Origin: Pseudomonas paeninsulae
GTDB taxonomy: Bacteria > Pseudomonadota > Gammaproteobacteria > Pseudomonadales > Pseudomonadaceae
Reading direction: 5' to 3'
Assembly (NCBI RefSeq): GCF_035621475.1
Contig: NZ_CP141799.1
Coordinates: 962,001-1,026,000 of the forward strand
Length of the DNA: 64,000 nucleotides
Part shown: one piece after another, positions 10,419 to 19,948 of the stretch
How positions within the stretch are numbered: position 1 is the first letter of the stretch
Layout: each line of letters begins with the position of its first letter
Translations under genes and position numbers: made by a program
The notes under the pieces: generated by a model
Told to the model about the DNA's origin: nothing
Database searches by the model: none
The model's input: the letters and a program-made list of their open reading frames with translations, nothing else

Positions 10419-10434
10419 AGCATGAGCCGTGCCA
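10419..10434 (-). promoter_or_regulatory. sigma-54 promoter of crcZ
   Basis: TGGCACGGCTCATGCT has GG and GC exactly 10 nt apart, matching the -24/-12 consensus TGGCAC-N5-TTGCA with one mismatch in the -12 half. It faces crcZ and fits activation by CbrB. Confidence 0.9.
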
Positions 10435-10531
10435 GTTTTTGTGAATCCTTTTAAAACAAGGGCTTAAGCTTATTTCTGGGTGGGCGTTCGGGATGGAAAG
10501 GCATGCGCTCGTTACCATAAGACCCGGACTT

Positions 10532-10557
10532 TGTTACGAGGTATTGACGCGGTAACA
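10532..10557. promoter_or_regulatory. CbrB operator upstream of crcZ
   Basis: A perfect inverted repeat TGTTAC-N14-GTAACA lies about 125-150 bp upstream of the predicted crcZ start, at enhancer distance. This is the arrangement I recall for CbrB sites at crcZ promoters. A further GTTACC half-site is at 10511. Confidence 0.82.
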
Positions 10558-10855
10558 GCGAGGGGAACCTTGCGCTCGGCAATCTGTCACCTCGCCTCGG
10601 CCGGCGGGTCGTCGAAAAAAGTGGAGAGCAGGTGCCGGCTGCCACCTCTCTCGTACGGCTGCCAGTATGTGTCCATCCCCTCATGATTGGCTTCCGGGCC
10701 GGCGGGCCGTGGAGAGGGGCAGCAATGCGTCGTGGCGCCAGGGACAAGGTTTTAAAGGCTTTAGCTGTGCGAATCAGTCGGGCGCAGGAGATCGAGCTGA
10801 AAAGAGGGGGCCGCCAACTGCATGGACGCAGGCGGTAGGGTGAGGCGGGATGTTC

Positions 10856-10886
10856 GAACCGAGCATGTGGGTACTGCTCGGTTCGA
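10856..10886. terminator. strong hairpin downstream of cbrB
   Basis: An 11-bp perfect stem (CGAACCGAGCA / TGCTCGGTTCG) with a 9-nt loop sits 47 nt past the cbrB stop. It has no T-tract; it may end or protect the cbrXAB mRNA. Confidence 0.5.
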
Positions 10887-10932
10887 TGGGCTTACCCAAG
10901 ATGGCTAGCCTGTCCAGTCATGCAGTGGCCTG

Positions 10933-12354
10933 CTAACCGGTGGTCGCGCCGCTCTTGCGCCGTGGAATACCCAGGCGCTGGCGGCGTTCCCACAGGCATT
11001 TGCGGCTGATGCCGAGTTTGCGCGCCAGTTCGGTTTCGGTCATGTGATCCTGGTGTTCGAGGACGAAGTGCTGGAAATAGTCTTCCAGCGAAAGATCCTC
11101 GGTCGGTTCGTTGCTATTGCTGCCGGTCATTGCCGGCAGACCGCTGAAGTCGTCCTCACCCAGGTCGTCCAGCTCGATGTCGATGCCCAGTAGCTCGGTC
11201 GAGATAGCCGTGCTTTCGCAGAGGATGACTGCGCGCTCGATGGCGTTCTCCAGTTCGCGCACGTTGCCTGGCCAGGCGTAATGACGGATGGCCTGCTCGG
11301 CATCCGGGGCGAAATGCAGGTCGTCGCGGTCCATGCGCGTGCATTGACGCTTGAGGAAGGCATTGGCGATTTCACTGACGTCGCTGCCACGCTCGCGTAG
11401 TGCCGGCAGTTTCAGGGCGATGACATGCAGGCGGTAATACAGGTCTTCACGGAATTGACCGACCTTGGACAGGCCTTTCAGGTCGCGGTGAGTCGCAGCA
11501 ATCAGCCGCACATCGACTTTTTGCGACTGCACCGAGCCGACCCGGCGAATCTCGCCTTCCTGGAGCACGCGCAGCAAGCGGGCCTGGGCCTCCAGTGGCA
11601 GCTCACCGATCTCGTCGAGGAACAGGGTGCCGCCATCAGCCGCTTCGACCAGGCCGGCGCGGCCGGCACTGGCGCCGGTGAAGGCGCCTTTCTCGTGGCC
11701 GAACAGTTCGGACTCGATCAGGCTTTCCGGGATGGCCGCGCAGTTCACCGAAATCAAGGGGGCCTTGGCGCGCTTGGACAGGTTGTGCAGGGCGCGCGCG
11801 ACCAGTTCCTTGCCGGTGCCGGATTCGCCCTGGATCAGGACGTTGGAGCTGGTCGGCGCGACTTTGCGGATCTTGCTGTACATCTCCAGCATGGCCGGGC
11901 AAGAGCCGATGATGCCGATCTCGCCATTGCTGTTGTCGACGACTTTTTCGTTGCTGCGGCCAGTAGTGGCGCTGGCCGGTGTATTTGGCACCTGCCTGGC
12001 TTCCTGGCGATCGCGCAGGATGCGCGCTACGGCCTGGAGCATCTCGTCGTGGTCGAAGGGTTTGGCGATGTAGTCGACCGCGCCCATCTTCATCGAGTCG
12101 ACGGCAGAGCGCAGGCTGGCGTAGCTGGTCATGATCAGCACGGGCTTGCCTTGGGCGAGCTTGATCAGCTCGGTGCCGGGTGCGCCAGGCAGGCGCAGAT
12201 CGCTGACGATCAGGTCGAAGCCGGGAATGCTGAAGCGTTCTTGCGCTTCCTGTACCGAGCCGGCTTCGCTGACCTGGTACTGGTTGCGCTCGAGCAGGCG
12301 GCGCAGGGCAGAGCGGATAATGGTTTCGTCTTCGACGATCAAAATATGGGGCAT
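10933..12354 (-). CDS. cbrB: sigma-54-dependent response regulator CbrB
   Basis: 473 residues, NtrC class. An N-terminal receiver has phosphoacceptor D52 in [10 protein letters not shown]. The AAA+ domain (about 145-385) carries GESGTGKE (Walker A), [13 protein letters not shown] with the GAFTGA loop that touches sigma-54, and [13 protein letters not shown] (Walker B). The C-terminal Fis-type helix-turn-helix is [28 protein letters not shown]. It is phosphorylated by CbrA and activates crcZ and carbon/nitrogen catabolic genes. It follows cbrA by 34 nt in the same operon. Confidence 0.98.
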   Translation of the reverse strand: MPHILIVEDETIIRSALRRLLERNQYQVSEAGSVQEAQERFSIPGFDLIVSDLRLPGAPGTELIKLAQGKPVLIMTSYASLRSAVDSMKMGAVDYIAKPFDHDEMLQAVARILRDRQEARQVPNTPASATTGRSNEKVVDNSNGEIGIIGSCPAMLEMYSKIRKVAPTSSNVLIQGESGTGKELVARALHNLSKRAKAPLISVNCAAIPESLIESELFGHEKGAFTGASAGRAGLVEAADGGTLFLDEIGELPLEAQARLLRVLQEGEIRRVGSVQSQKVDVRLIAATHRDLKGLSKVGQFREDLYYRLHVIALKLPALRERGSDVSEIANAFLKRQCTRMDRDDLHFAPDAEQAIRHYAWPGNVRELENAIERAVILCESTAISTELLGIDIELDDLGEDDFSGLPAMTGSNSNEPTEDLSLEDYFQHFVLEHQDHMTETELARKLGISRKCLWERRQRLGIPRRKSGATTG

Positions 12355-12388
12355 TAATTCGGTCTCTCGACGGTCTCAGGTCGCTGGT

Positions 12389-15343
12389 TCAATTCGCTAT
12401 GGACGTCGTTTCGACATGCCGCGGCAGCGTCACCCGGATACGGGTGCCGCGTTGGTGCTCGGGGTCGACCGGGCTGTCGATTATTATTTGGCCATAATGC
12501 TCTTCCACGATGGAATAGACCAGCGCGAGGCCAAGCCCCGTGCCTTTGCCTGGGTCTTTGGTGGTGAAGAAAGGTTCGAACAAACGGTCGATGATCGCCT
12601 TGGGAATGCCACTGCCTTCATCTTCCACGATAAGGTCGACGGCGTGTTCTGACGCTTCAGTTCTGACTCGAATCGCGGCGCCGGGGGGCGAGGCATCGCG
12701 GGCGTTGGATAGCAGGTTGATAAGCACCTGGGCGAGGCGCTGCGGGTCGCCGTCAACCCAGTGATCGGCGTCGCACAGATTGAAGAATTCCACTTCGACG
12801 CTACGCCGATTGAGTGACAGCAGGCCGATGGCTTCCTGCGCCACCTGGGCCAGGCACACCGGTTCGTCGGCCTGTTGATGGCCGCCCGAATGGGCGAAGC
12901 TCATCAGCGACTGGAGAATGCGCGAGACCCGCTTGGTCTGCTCGAGGATCTGTCCGCTGATCTCGGTCAGCTCGTTGTCGCCTTCGCGCTCCTCGCGCAG
13001 GTTCTGCGCCAGGCAGGCAATGCCGGTGATCGGGTTGCCGATCTCGTGGGCTACTCCGGCAGCCAGGCGGCCGATGCTGGCCAGGCGCTCGGAATGCACC
13101 AGCTTGTCTTCCAGGTACTGGGTTTCAGTGAGGTCTTCGACCAGCAGCACCAGGCCGCTGTTACCCGGCGTCAGGGGTTCGTCGATTGCCGCCTTGTGCA
13201 GGTTGAGCCAGCGGGTCTGGCCGTCCAGGCCCAGGCGCTGCTTGTGTAAGTGCTGGTCGGGCAGTTCGATGAAGTGCTGCAGCAGTTCTCGCCAGGGCTC
13301 GCCGAGCGCCGACAGGCGTGAGCCGACGATGCGGTGCGCCGGAATCTCGGTCAGCTCCTCCATGGCCTTGTTCCACATCAGGATCTCCTGATCCTTGGCC
13401 AGCGAGCAGACGCCCATCGGCAGCTCCTGCAGGGTCTGGCGGTGGTAGCGGCGCAACGCGTCGAGTTCCGCGGCCAGGCCGGTGAGGCGCGAATGGTAGT
13501 CTTCCAGGCGGTTCTCGATGAAGTGGATATCTTCGGTGACGAAGGTTTCGCTGCCGGATTTATAGGGCAGAAAGGTCTCGGCTATGTCCTGGGCCACGCT
13601 CGGCCCCATCAAGCCGGAGAGGTTGGCCTCGATGCGGTCGCGCAGACGGCGCAGAGCATAGGGCCGGCTTTCGTCGAAGGGCAGGTGCAGGTCGCGCAGG
13701 GCCTGCTCGACTTCACGCTGGGCGGTCTTGGCGCCGAGCGGTTTGGCCAGTTGAGCGGCGAACTCTTGTGGCGATTGGACCAGCAGTTCGCGCCGTTGCG
13801 GGCGCCGCACGTTATCCACAGCGCAGGCTTCGGCGGCGCTCTTCTCCTCGGGGCTGGCCTCGGTGAACAGCGATACCAGGGTGAACACCAGCACGTTGGC
13901 CGCCAGCGAGGCGATGGCCGCCAGGTGCCAGCTGCTGTCGTCCAGCACATAGATCAGGTTGAGTGCGGGGATGTAGAAGCCTTGCAGGTTGCCCAGCATC
14001 GGCAGGAGCATGCTGACTGTCCAGACGCTGATGCCTGCCAGCAGGCCGGCGATATAGCCGCGGCGGTTGGCCGTCGGCCAGTACAGCACCGAGAGCACGC
14101 CGGGGAGGAACTGCAGGGTGGCGACGAAGGCGACGATGCCCAGGTTGGCCAGGTTCTGTTCGGCACCCAGCAGCAGATAGAAGCCGTAACCGGCCATGAT
14201 GATGGCGAAGATCAGCGCTCGCCGGGTCCACTTCAGCCAGCGGTAGATATTGCCTTCGGTGGGTGGCTGATAGAGCGGCAACACCACATGGTTGAGCACC
14301 ATGCCGGACAGCGCCAGGGTGGTGACGATAATCAGTCCGCTGGACGCCGACAGACCGCCGACATAGGCGATCAGCGCCAGGGTCTGGCTGTTGACCGCGA
14401 TGCCCAGGCCGAGGGTGAAATATTCCGGGTTGGTGGTGACGCCAAGCTTGAGGCCCGCCCAGAGAATCAAGGGCACCGCCAGGCTCATCAACAGCAGGAA
14501 CAACGGCAGGCCCCAACTGGCGCTGACCATCGCCCGCGGGTTGAGATTTTCGGTAAAGGTCATGTGGTACATATGCGGCATGACGATGGCCGAAGCGAAG
14601 AACACCAGCAGCAAGGTGCGCCAGGGGCCTTCCTGCAGCGGCGTATGCAGGCTGGCCAGGGCGGCCTGGTTCTGCACCAGCCAGTGTTCCAGGTCCTGCG
14701 GCCCGTCGAACACGCCATACAACGCATAGATGCCGATGATGCTGACGGCGACCAGCTTGACCACCGACTCGAAGGCGATGGCAAACACCAGGCCTTCGTG
14801 TTTGCCGCGGGTGGCGATATGGCGGGCGCCGAACAGGATGGTGAACAGGATGATCAGTCCACAGTAGGCCAGCGCCACCCGTTCCTTCACCGGCTCGCGG
14901 GTGAGGATGCCGATCGAGTCGGCCACCGCCTGGAACTGTAGAGCCAGCAAGGGCAGCACGCCGATCAGCATGAAAACGGTGGTCAGGGCGCCGGCCCAGG
15001 TGCTGCGAAAGCGGAAGGCGAACAGGTCGGCCAGCGACGAAAGCTGATACGTGCGGGTAATGCGCAGGATCGGATAGAGCAGCACCGGCGCCAGCAGAAA
15101 GGCCCCGGACACCCCCAGGTAGCTGGCGAGAAAACCGTAGCCGTACTGATAGGCCAAGCCCACCGTGCCGTAGAAGGCCCAGGCGCTGGCATACACGCCG
15201 AGCGAGAGGGTATAGGTCAGCGGGTGGCGGATGATCCAGCGCGGGATCAGTCCGTGTTCGCTAACCCAGGCGACGCCGAACAGCACCAGCAGGTAGGCGG
15301 CGCTGATCAGGATCAGCTGGCTAAGGCTAAAGCTCGTCAGCAT
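12389..15343 (-). CDS. cbrA: sensor histidine kinase CbrA with SSS transporter domain
   Basis: 984 residues. The N-terminal half is a sodium/solute-symporter-type membrane domain of about 13 helices (roughly 1-500); a PAS-like segment follows near 620-720. The kinase core has the phosphoacceptor H766 in [29 protein letters not shown] (N box), [12 protein letters not shown] (G1) and [20 protein letters not shown] (F and G2). It senses the carbon/nitrogen state and phosphorylates CbrB. The ATG is chosen over the GTG just before it. The start overlaps the 3' end of the small upstream gene, suggesting coupled translation. Confidence 0.98.
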   Translation of the reverse strand: MLTSFSLSQLILISAAYLLVLFGVAWVSEHGLIPRWIIRHPLTYTLSLGVYASAWAFYGTVGLAYQYGYGFLASYLGVSGAFLLAPVLLYPILRITRTYQLSSLADLFAFRFRSTWAGALTTVFMLIGVLPLLALQFQAVADSIGILTREPVKERVALAYCGLIILFTILFGARHIATRGKHEGLVFAIAFESVVKLVAVSIIGIYALYGVFDGPQDLEHWLVQNQAALASLHTPLQEGPWRTLLLVFFASAIVMPHMYHMTFTENLNPRAMVSASWGLPLFLLLMSLAVPLILWAGLKLGVTTNPEYFTLGLGIAVNSQTLALIAYVGGLSASSGLIIVTTLALSGMVLNHVVLPLYQPPTEGNIYRWLKWTRRALIFAIIMAGYGFYLLLGAEQNLANLGIVAFVATLQFLPGVLSVLYWPTANRRGYIAGLLAGISVWTVSMLLPMLGNLQGFYIPALNLIYVLDDSSWHLAAIASLAANVLVFTLVSLFTEASPEEKSAAEACAVDNVRRPQRRELLVQSPQEFAAQLAKPLGAKTAQREVEQALRDLHLPFDESRPYALRRLRDRIEANLSGLMGPSVAQDIAETFLPYKSGSETFVTEDIHFIENRLEDYHSRLTGLAAELDALRRYHRQTLQELPMGVCSLAKDQEILMWNKAMEELTEIPAHRIVGSRLSALGEPWRELLQHFIELPDQHLHKQRLGLDGQTRWLNLHKAAIDEPLTPGNSGLVLLVEDLTETQYLEDKLVHSERLASIGRLAAGVAHEIGNPITGIACLAQNLREEREGDNELTEISGQILEQTKRVSRILQSLMSFAHSGGHQQADEPVCLAQVAQEAIGLLSLNRRSVEVEFFNLCDADHWVDGDPQRLAQVLINLLSNARDASPPGAAIRVRTEASEHAVDLIVEDEGSGIPKAIIDRLFEPFFTTKDPGKGTGLGLALVYSIVEEHYGQIIIDSPVDPEHQRGTRIRVTLPRHVETTSIAN

Positions 15344-15503
15344 CACGTTGACTCTGCAGGATAAAGGTCACCACGATGAGGATCAGCCAGAGCAAATAGG
15401 GCCGGTACCACGCGCCATTGGGGTCGATCCACCAGTCCATGATCGCTGGGGAGAACAGGTAGATCCCCACTACCAGGATCAGAACCAATCGATAGATATA
15501 CAT
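15327..15503 (-). CDS. cbrX: small membrane protein upstream of cbrA (CbrX)
   Basis: 58 residues with two predicted membrane helices (about 3-21 and 37-52) separated by DWWIDPNGAWYRP. Its last 17 nt overlap cbrA. A small gene in this position in P. putida has been called cbrX and is cotranscribed with cbrAB; the name is assigned from position and from memory. The start is the ATG giving MYIYRLVLILVVGIYLF; the upstream extension is not hydrophobic and looks non-coding. Its role is unknown beyond likely translational coupling to cbrA. Confidence 0.82.
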   Translation of the reverse strand: MYIYRLVLILVVGIYLFSPAIMDWWIDPNGAWYRPYLLWLILIVVTFILQSQRDADEL

Positions 15504-15748
15504 GCCGCATCTCTTTTCGTGAGTGGCGCGATGGTAACGGATGCGCGCCGGGCTGCGTAGGCCGAGGCCACTTACCGGATCAAAATGGCAGCGTGCATCC
15601 GGCCAAATGATCAGGGTAGTCGGGGGCATACGCTGCTTGCACTGATGAACCGCTGGAGTAATATTTGGTCCACTGCAGTGGCAGGCGCCTGCGAGAGTCC
15701 TCGCTACGCTTTATACACACCGCTCATACCTGCCAAGGAAAGGCCCAT

Positions 15749-16021
15749 ATGTCACCCAAAGACCAGCAGCTCACCGAACTCCTCGCGCTCACCTCGCGCA
15801 GCCTCACCCACCTGACCGCCGCGATAACCTCCCTGTCTTTCGACCTGATGCGCAGCACCGATCCCGGTGTGCGCGGTGCCGGCTCGCGGATGATCGTCAG
15901 GCTGGAGGCGGTTAGCAAAGAGCTCGACCAGCAGTGGGCGCTGATCAGCGAGCTGACCGGGGTGGCGCAGCCAGCCCATGCCGATGCCGTCGTGGAAGTC
16001 CAGCTGTATTCGGCGCTCTAG
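15749..16021 (+). CDS. conserved hypothetical protein, 90 aa
   Basis: A short soluble protein starting MSPKDQQLTELLALTSRSL, rich in leucine and serine and predicted helical. No cysteines, membrane segments or known motif are seen. A strong AAGGAAAGG ribosome-binding site precedes the ATG, which supports reality. It is divergent from cbrX and convergent with the LOG gene. Function unknown. Confidence 0.75.
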   Translation: MSPKDQQLTELLALTSRSLTHLTAAITSLSFDLMRSTDPGVRGAGSRMIVRLEAVSKELDQQWALISELTGVAQPAHADAVVEVQLYSAL

Positions 16022-16027
16022 TAGCCC

Positions 16028-16615
16028 TCAATCGGGTTCGCGCGCAACCCACTTGGGCTCGCCGCTCGGTTGCCAGCTACGTAACAGCTGCAGCAGTTCG
16101 TGCGGCGACTCGCCGAGTTGCAGCATGGCGCGGTGCTGGCCGCGCACGAAACCTTCGCTGACCAGGTGATCGAGAAAATCGCCGAGCTTGCTGTAGAAAC
16201 CGCCCACATCGAGCAGGCCAAGCGGCTTACGGTGGTAACCGAGCTGGCCCCAGGTCCACACCTCGAACAGTTCTTCCAGGGTGCCGAGCCCACCGGGCAG
16301 GGCGATAAAAGCGTCGCTGAGTTCGGCCATGCGGGCTTTGCGCGCATGCATGCCATCCACCACTTCCAGGCGGGTCAGGCCTTGATGGCCAATTTCGGCG
16401 CGTTCCAGGCTCTGCGGGATGATGCCGATGACTTCGCCGCCAGCGGCCATGGCCGCATCCGCAACCACCCCCATCAGGCCAACCGCGCCGCCACCATAGA
16501 TCAGGCGCAGGCCCTGTTCCGCGAGATGACGCCCGAGGTTTTCCGCCGCCTGGCGGTAGATCGGTTGGGCGCCGGGGCTGGCGCCGCAGAACACGCAAAT
16601 TGAACGCAAAGTCAT
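16028..16615 (-). CDS. LOG family protein (cytokinin riboside 5'-monophosphate phosphoribohydrolase type)
   Basis: 195 residues. The family hydrolyses nucleoside 5'-monophosphates to base plus ribose phosphate. Signatures: [13 protein letters not shown] at the N-terminus, [12 protein letters not shown] near 40-50 and the hallmark [22 protein letters not shown] near 107-128 (PGGxGTxxE with the catalytic Arg/Glu region). Older annotations call such proteins lysine decarboxylases, which is not supported by the motif. The physiological substrate in Pseudomonas is not established. Confidence 0.92.
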   Translation of the reverse strand: MTLRSICVFCGASPGAQPIYRQAAENLGRHLAEQGLRLIYGGGAVGLMGVVADAAMAAGGEVIGIIPQSLERAEIGHQGLTRLEVVDGMHARKARMAELSDAFIALPGGLGTLEELFEVWTWGQLGYHRKPLGLLDVGGFYSKLGDFLDHLVSEGFVRGQHRAMLQLGESPHELLQLLRSWQPSGEPKWVAREPD

Positions 16616-16686
16616 GCTCGCTTCCTGACAGTGAAAGGGTTCACAGGTTAGCCAGTCTGCGGGCGTCTACCAAGCGATCAGGCTGC

Positions 16687-16761
16687 TTATTCGGTACTGC
16701 TGCCGCAGGCGCCACCGGCATAGGCGACGAGCAGGCTGTGGAGCAAATCATTGAGCGGCAT
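16687..16761 (-). CDS. candidate 24-aa small protein
   Basis: A reading frame of MPLNDLLHSLLVAYAGGACGSS plus two residues, preceded by GGAGAAC with 4 nt to the ATG. An amphipathic N-terminal helix ends in an AGGACGSS tail. It is not recognised. The good ribosome-binding site and protein-like composition make it a candidate rather than noise; conservation in other species would decide. Confidence 0.4.
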   Translation of the reverse strand: MPLNDLLHSLLVAYAGGACGSSTE

Positions 16762-16861
16762 GGATGTTCTCCTGTTGTCTGGCGCTCAGGCTACAACTCT
16801 GGAGTCGTTCAGGCTGGTTGATTGTCTCGATGATGACGATAGCTTCAGGGGTCACTGGGCA

Positions 16862-17290
16862 AGTGGATAAGTCTGCAGTCGAGTTCTCCACAGAGACTGT
16901 GGAACGAGCTGTGGATAAGGTGGGTGTAGGCTTATGCAGGCTTAGTTGTGCGGCGGTTTGGACTGCTTGTATGTTTTTTGACCAGCCTGTTTTTTATCGA
17001 TAAAACAAATGCTTGGTTGAGTTATTCAGAGGTTGGGGATAAAAGCAGAAAGTTGTCCACGACTATTGTGGGTAGGCCTGTGGGTAACTCTGTATGCCTG
17101 GCTGAATGCCTTGCTAGTCGTGGCTTTGCGCGGGTTGATCAGCTTTTGATCAATACGGCGGAACGCCCGGCGAGGGCATGGCGAGTCGCTTCTGGTCAAG
17201 GAATAATCCAGTTATTTCAAGGGTTTGTCCGGGGTGTCAGGCACTCTCCGAATAGTTATCCAGTGCAGCTGTGGAACGATCTGTGGATAA
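16862..17290. other. cluster of DnaA boxes, origin-like intergenic region
   Basis: The 750-nt gap between the LOG gene and the glycerophosphodiesterase has two perfect DnaA boxes (TTATCCACA on the minus strand at 16910-16918 and 17282-17290). Four more have one mismatch (16862-16870, 16884-16892, 17034-17042, 17079-17087), and two weaker ones lie at 17053-17061 and 17256-17264. An AT-rich stretch with TTTTTTGACC and TTTTTTATCGATAAAAC lies at 16973-17005, and an inverted repeat TTGATCA-N5-TGATCAA at 17134-17152. dnaA is not in the window, so this is not the standard dnaA-linked oriC. It may titrate DnaA or act as a secondary origin. Confidence 0.6.
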
Positions 17291-17369
17291 GCTGAGCGCG
17301 CTTGTGCCCAGGCCACACCGGACTAGGCGTGGCTATAGCTGCTGGTTTTTTGTTCAATTGCAGCTTTGG

Positions 17370-18281
17370 TTACTGATCCAGCGCACCGAGCTGCGTCGAG
17401 CGGCCGAGCAGTTGCAGGGCGCGGTCCGGGTAATCGGTGATCAGGCCGTGGGCGCCTTGCTCGAGCAGGCGACGCATCGCCGGTTGTTCGTTGATGGTCC
17501 ACAGTTGCACGTTCAGGCCACGTGCCTGGGCGGTGCGCAGCAGGCGTGGGCTGGCGATCTGCACGCCGCTATGGCGCTCGGGGATTTGCAGCACCTGGTA
17601 GGACGGCGACAGCAGGCTGCCCAGGCCCAGCCAGTTGAGCGCCAGCAACAGGCGTATCGAACCGGGGCCGGCGGAGGTGGCGACTAGCGGGCAGTGTTGG
17701 CGGAACGACTGCAGGCTGCGCTCATGGAAGCTGCCGACCAGCACCCGGTCCTGCTGGTCGTTAGCCACGATGGCTGTGCACAGTTGCGCAGCCATGCCGG
17801 CATCCGGGGCTTTGATTTCGATCACCTTGGGCATGCCTGGAAAGCGTTCGAGCACTTCGGCAAATGTGGGAATGGCAATGCCCTGATCGCGGTAGGGATG
17901 GCTTGCGCCGCCATCGGCGCTCCAGCGGTAACCGGCGTCCAGTGCCTGCAATTGCGCCACGCTGTGCGCGACGACGGCGCCTTGGCCGTTGGTCGTGCGC
18001 TCCAGGGTGCTGTCGTGAATCACCACCAGTTCGCCGTCGCTGGAGAGCTGCAAGTCCATTTCCAGCATGTCCACGCCCAAGGCCCGGGCGCGCTCGAAGG
18101 CAAACAGGCTGTTTTCCGGCCACAGGCCCTTGCCGCCGCGATGGGCGATGACCAGTGGCTGATCAGCGAATGCCGCCAGCACTGCCGGTTGGGTCGCCGG
18201 CCGGCTGGTCAGGGCGAGCACCAGCACGGCGATGGCGATCAACAGCAACGGGGCGAAAAGAAAACGAGCGAAGCGCAGCAT
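17370..18281 (-). CDS. glycerophosphodiester phosphodiesterase family protein
   Basis: 303 residues. It hydrolyses glycerophosphodiesters to glycerol-3-phosphate and an alcohol. An N-terminal membrane segment (LFAPLLLIAIAVLVLALT, about 7-25) anchors or exports it. The GDPD core follows: VIAHRGGKGLWPENSLFAF (HR...PEN metal and catalytic motif), VDMLEMDLQLSSDGELVVIHDSTLERTTNG (ExD and second catalytic His) and later PKVIEIK. The ATG is chosen because GGAA lies 6 nt upstream; longer in-frame starts give a non-membrane N-terminus. Located with its C-terminal end toward the DnaA-box region. Confidence 0.92.
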   Translation of the reverse strand: MLRFARFLFAPLLLIAIAVLVLALTSRPATQPAVLAAFADQPLVIAHRGGKGLWPENSLFAFERARALGVDMLEMDLQLSSDGELVVIHDSTLERTTNGQGAVVAHSVAQLQALDAGYRWSADGGASHPYRDQGIAIPTFAEVLERFPGMPKVIEIKAPDAGMAAQLCTAIVANDQQDRVLVGSFHERSLQSFRQHCPLVATSAGPGSIRLLLALNWLGLGSLLSPSYQVLQIPERHSGVQIASPRLLRTAQARGLNVQLWTINEQPAMRRLLEQGAHGLITDYPDRALQLLGRSTQLGALDQ

Positions 18282-18432
18282 AGGCATTTCCAACTGTTCG
18301 CGGGCGAAACTGACAACCGGACTATGCCAAAGCAATCGGCGTCGGGCGAGAGGTGAATGACGCCAGGCGGCAGACCCTTACAGCCAGGGCCGTCCCGGCA
18401 TGCGCCAAGGCTTATCCGGGGCCACGAGAGTT

Positions 18433-18494
18433 GGGTGGATGACGTCTCTTCATCCCCCGTCGCGATTGGTGGATGGATAAAGCGTCATCCACCC
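18433..18494. repeat. inverted repeat GGGTGGATGACG / CGTCATCCACCC
   Basis: Perfect 12-bp arms flank a spacer with another GGTGGATGG copy. A related GGGTGGATGACGC is at 45374-45386, so this belongs to a dispersed extragenic family. The roughly 290-nt gap between the phosphodiesterase and hupE shows nothing else. Confidence 0.6.
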
Positions 18495-18571
18495 TTGTAT
18501 CTCGACTGTCGCAGATCTTGCCCGTGAACATAGGATCAACGGGAGACGGCCACAGCATCGGGTGGATGCAT

Positions 18572-19150
18572 CTACGGGGAGTTGGCCAGCAGCCACACGC
18601 CGGTGACCGCCGAGGCGGCGCCCGCCAGGCGCAACAGCGGCGCCGCCGCTTGCGGCAGCATGCGCAGCATGAGGTAGCCGCTGGCGTGCAAGGCGGCGGT
18701 GGCGCTGACGAAACCGAGCGCGTAACTCCAGGGGCTGCTCAGTGCCGGCAGTTCCAGGCCATGGGCCACGCCGTGGCTCAGGGCGAACAGCGCGGTCAGG
18801 CCAAGCGCCAGGGCCATTGGCAGGCGCGCCGCGACCGCCACCAGCAGGCCGAAGGCCAGTACCGAGCCGGCGATGCCGGTTTCCAGCAGCGGAATCTGCA
18901 TGCCGGCGAAGCCGAACAGGCCGCCGAGCAGCATGCTGGTGACGAAGGTCAATGGCAGCGCCCAGCGCGCCGCGCCAGTCTGCTGCGCGGCCCAGAGGCC
19001 GACGGCGAGCATTGCCAGCAAATGGTCGAGGCCCAATAGCGGGTGGGCCAGACCGGCGAGCAAGCCAGCATGCGCATGGCCGGTGTGGGCGAAAGCCGCG
19101 GCCGGGCTGAGGAGCAGGGCGAGGGCGAACAGCGATGTGCGCAGGGTCAT
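18572..19150 (-). CDS. hupE: HupE/UreJ family membrane protein
   Basis: 192 residues. A signal peptide (LALLLSPAAAFA) precedes the metal-binding motif HTGHAHAGLLAGLAHPLLGLDHLLAM, then about five further helices, one with FALSHGVAHGLEL. HupE/UreJ proteins are proposed nickel (or cobalt) transporters beside urease and hydrogenase genes. It is the last gene of the ureEFG-hupE cluster, 33 nt after ureG. Confidence 0.93.
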   Translation of the reverse strand: MTLRTSLFALALLLSPAAAFAHTGHAHAGLLAGLAHPLLGLDHLLAMLAVGLWAAQQTGAARWALPLTFVTSMLLGGLFGFAGMQIPLLETGIAGSVLAFGLLVAVAARLPMALALGLTALFALSHGVAHGLELPALSSPWSYALGFVSATAALHASGYLMLRMLPQAAAPLLRLAGAASAVTGVWLLANSP

Positions 19151-19183
19151 GGGTGGCTCCTTACGGGGGGGAAGTGAGTCGGC

Positions 19184-19798
19184 TCAGGCGACGTTGAGCA
19201 TGCCGTGGCGTTCGATGAAGGCGATGATCTGATCCAGGCCCTGGCCGATTTTCTGGTTGCTGAAGACGAAGGGCTTGTCGCCGCGCATCTTCAGGGTGTC
19301 GCGTTCCATCACCTCCAGCGAAGCGCCGACCAGGGGCGCCAGGTCGATCTTGTTGATCACCAGCAGGTCGGATTTGCAGATGCCCGGGCCGCCCTTGCGC
19401 GGCAGCTTGTCGCCGGCCGAGACGTCGATCACGTAAATAGTCAGGTCGGACAATTCCGGGCTGAAGGTGGCCGACAGGTTGTCGCCGCCGGACTCGACGA
19501 TGATCAGGTCGAGACCGGGAAAGCGCCGGTTGAGTTGGTCGACCGCCTCCAGGTTGATCGAGGCGTCCTCGCGGATCGCCGTGTGCGGGCAGCCGCCGGT
19601 TTCCACACCGATGATCCGCTCTGGCGCCAGGGCCTGGTTGCTCACCAGAAACTGGGCGTCTTCCTGGGTATAGATGTCGTTGGTCACCACTGCGAGGTTG
19701 TAGCGCTCGCGCAGGGCCAGGCACAGGGCCAGGGTCAGGGCGGTCTTGCCGGAGCCCACCGGGCCGCCGATGCCGATACGCAGGGGTTGGCTGTTCAT
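19184..19798 (-). CDS. ureG: urease accessory GTPase UreG
   Basis: 204 residues. It drives GTP-dependent nickel delivery to urease with UreE, UreF and UreD. Motifs: [14 protein letters not shown] (P-loop), [28 protein letters not shown] with the Ni-binding C-P-H, ESGGDNL and [13 protein letters not shown] (NKxD). The ATG at [10 protein letters not shown] is used; upstream in-frame residues lack similarity. Confidence 0.98.
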   Translation of the reverse strand: MNSQPLRIGIGGPVGSGKTALTLALCLALRERYNLAVVTNDIYTQEDAQFLVSNQALAPERIIGVETGGCPHTAIREDASINLEAVDQLNRRFPGLDLIIVESGGDNLSATFSPELSDLTIYVIDVSAGDKLPRKGGPGICKSDLLVINKIDLAPLVGASLEVMERDTLKMRGDKPFVFSNQKIGQGLDQIIAFIERHGMLNVA

Positions 19799-19948
19799 CT
19801 GTGGGTTTCCTCTGTTGCAGGGTTCGCGGCGGAAGCGTTGCGGCCGTCGAGTTGATGGGGCGGAGTGGGGGCAACGCCTGGTCCCATGGCCGTGAACAAC
19901 CAATCGCGGGTATGGCCCACGCCTACGGTCGATGCAGGGATCATCAGG

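Noticed and set aside
10135..10518. 127-codon minus-strand frame across the crcZ region
   Set aside because: It spans the sigma-54 promoter and CA motifs, is rich in Asn and Gln from the A-rich repeats, and has no ribosome-binding site; an RNA gene explains the sequence better.
13334..14941. 535-codon open frame on the plus strand opposite cbrA
   Set aside because: It lies wholly antisense to cbrA, has Gln/Gly/His-rich low-complexity composition and no family features; long antisense frames are normal in GC-rich genes.
16862..17290. Main chromosomal oriC
   Set aside because: Pseudomonas oriC lies between rpmH and dnaA, neither of which is here; only an origin-like or DnaA-titrating role is proposed.
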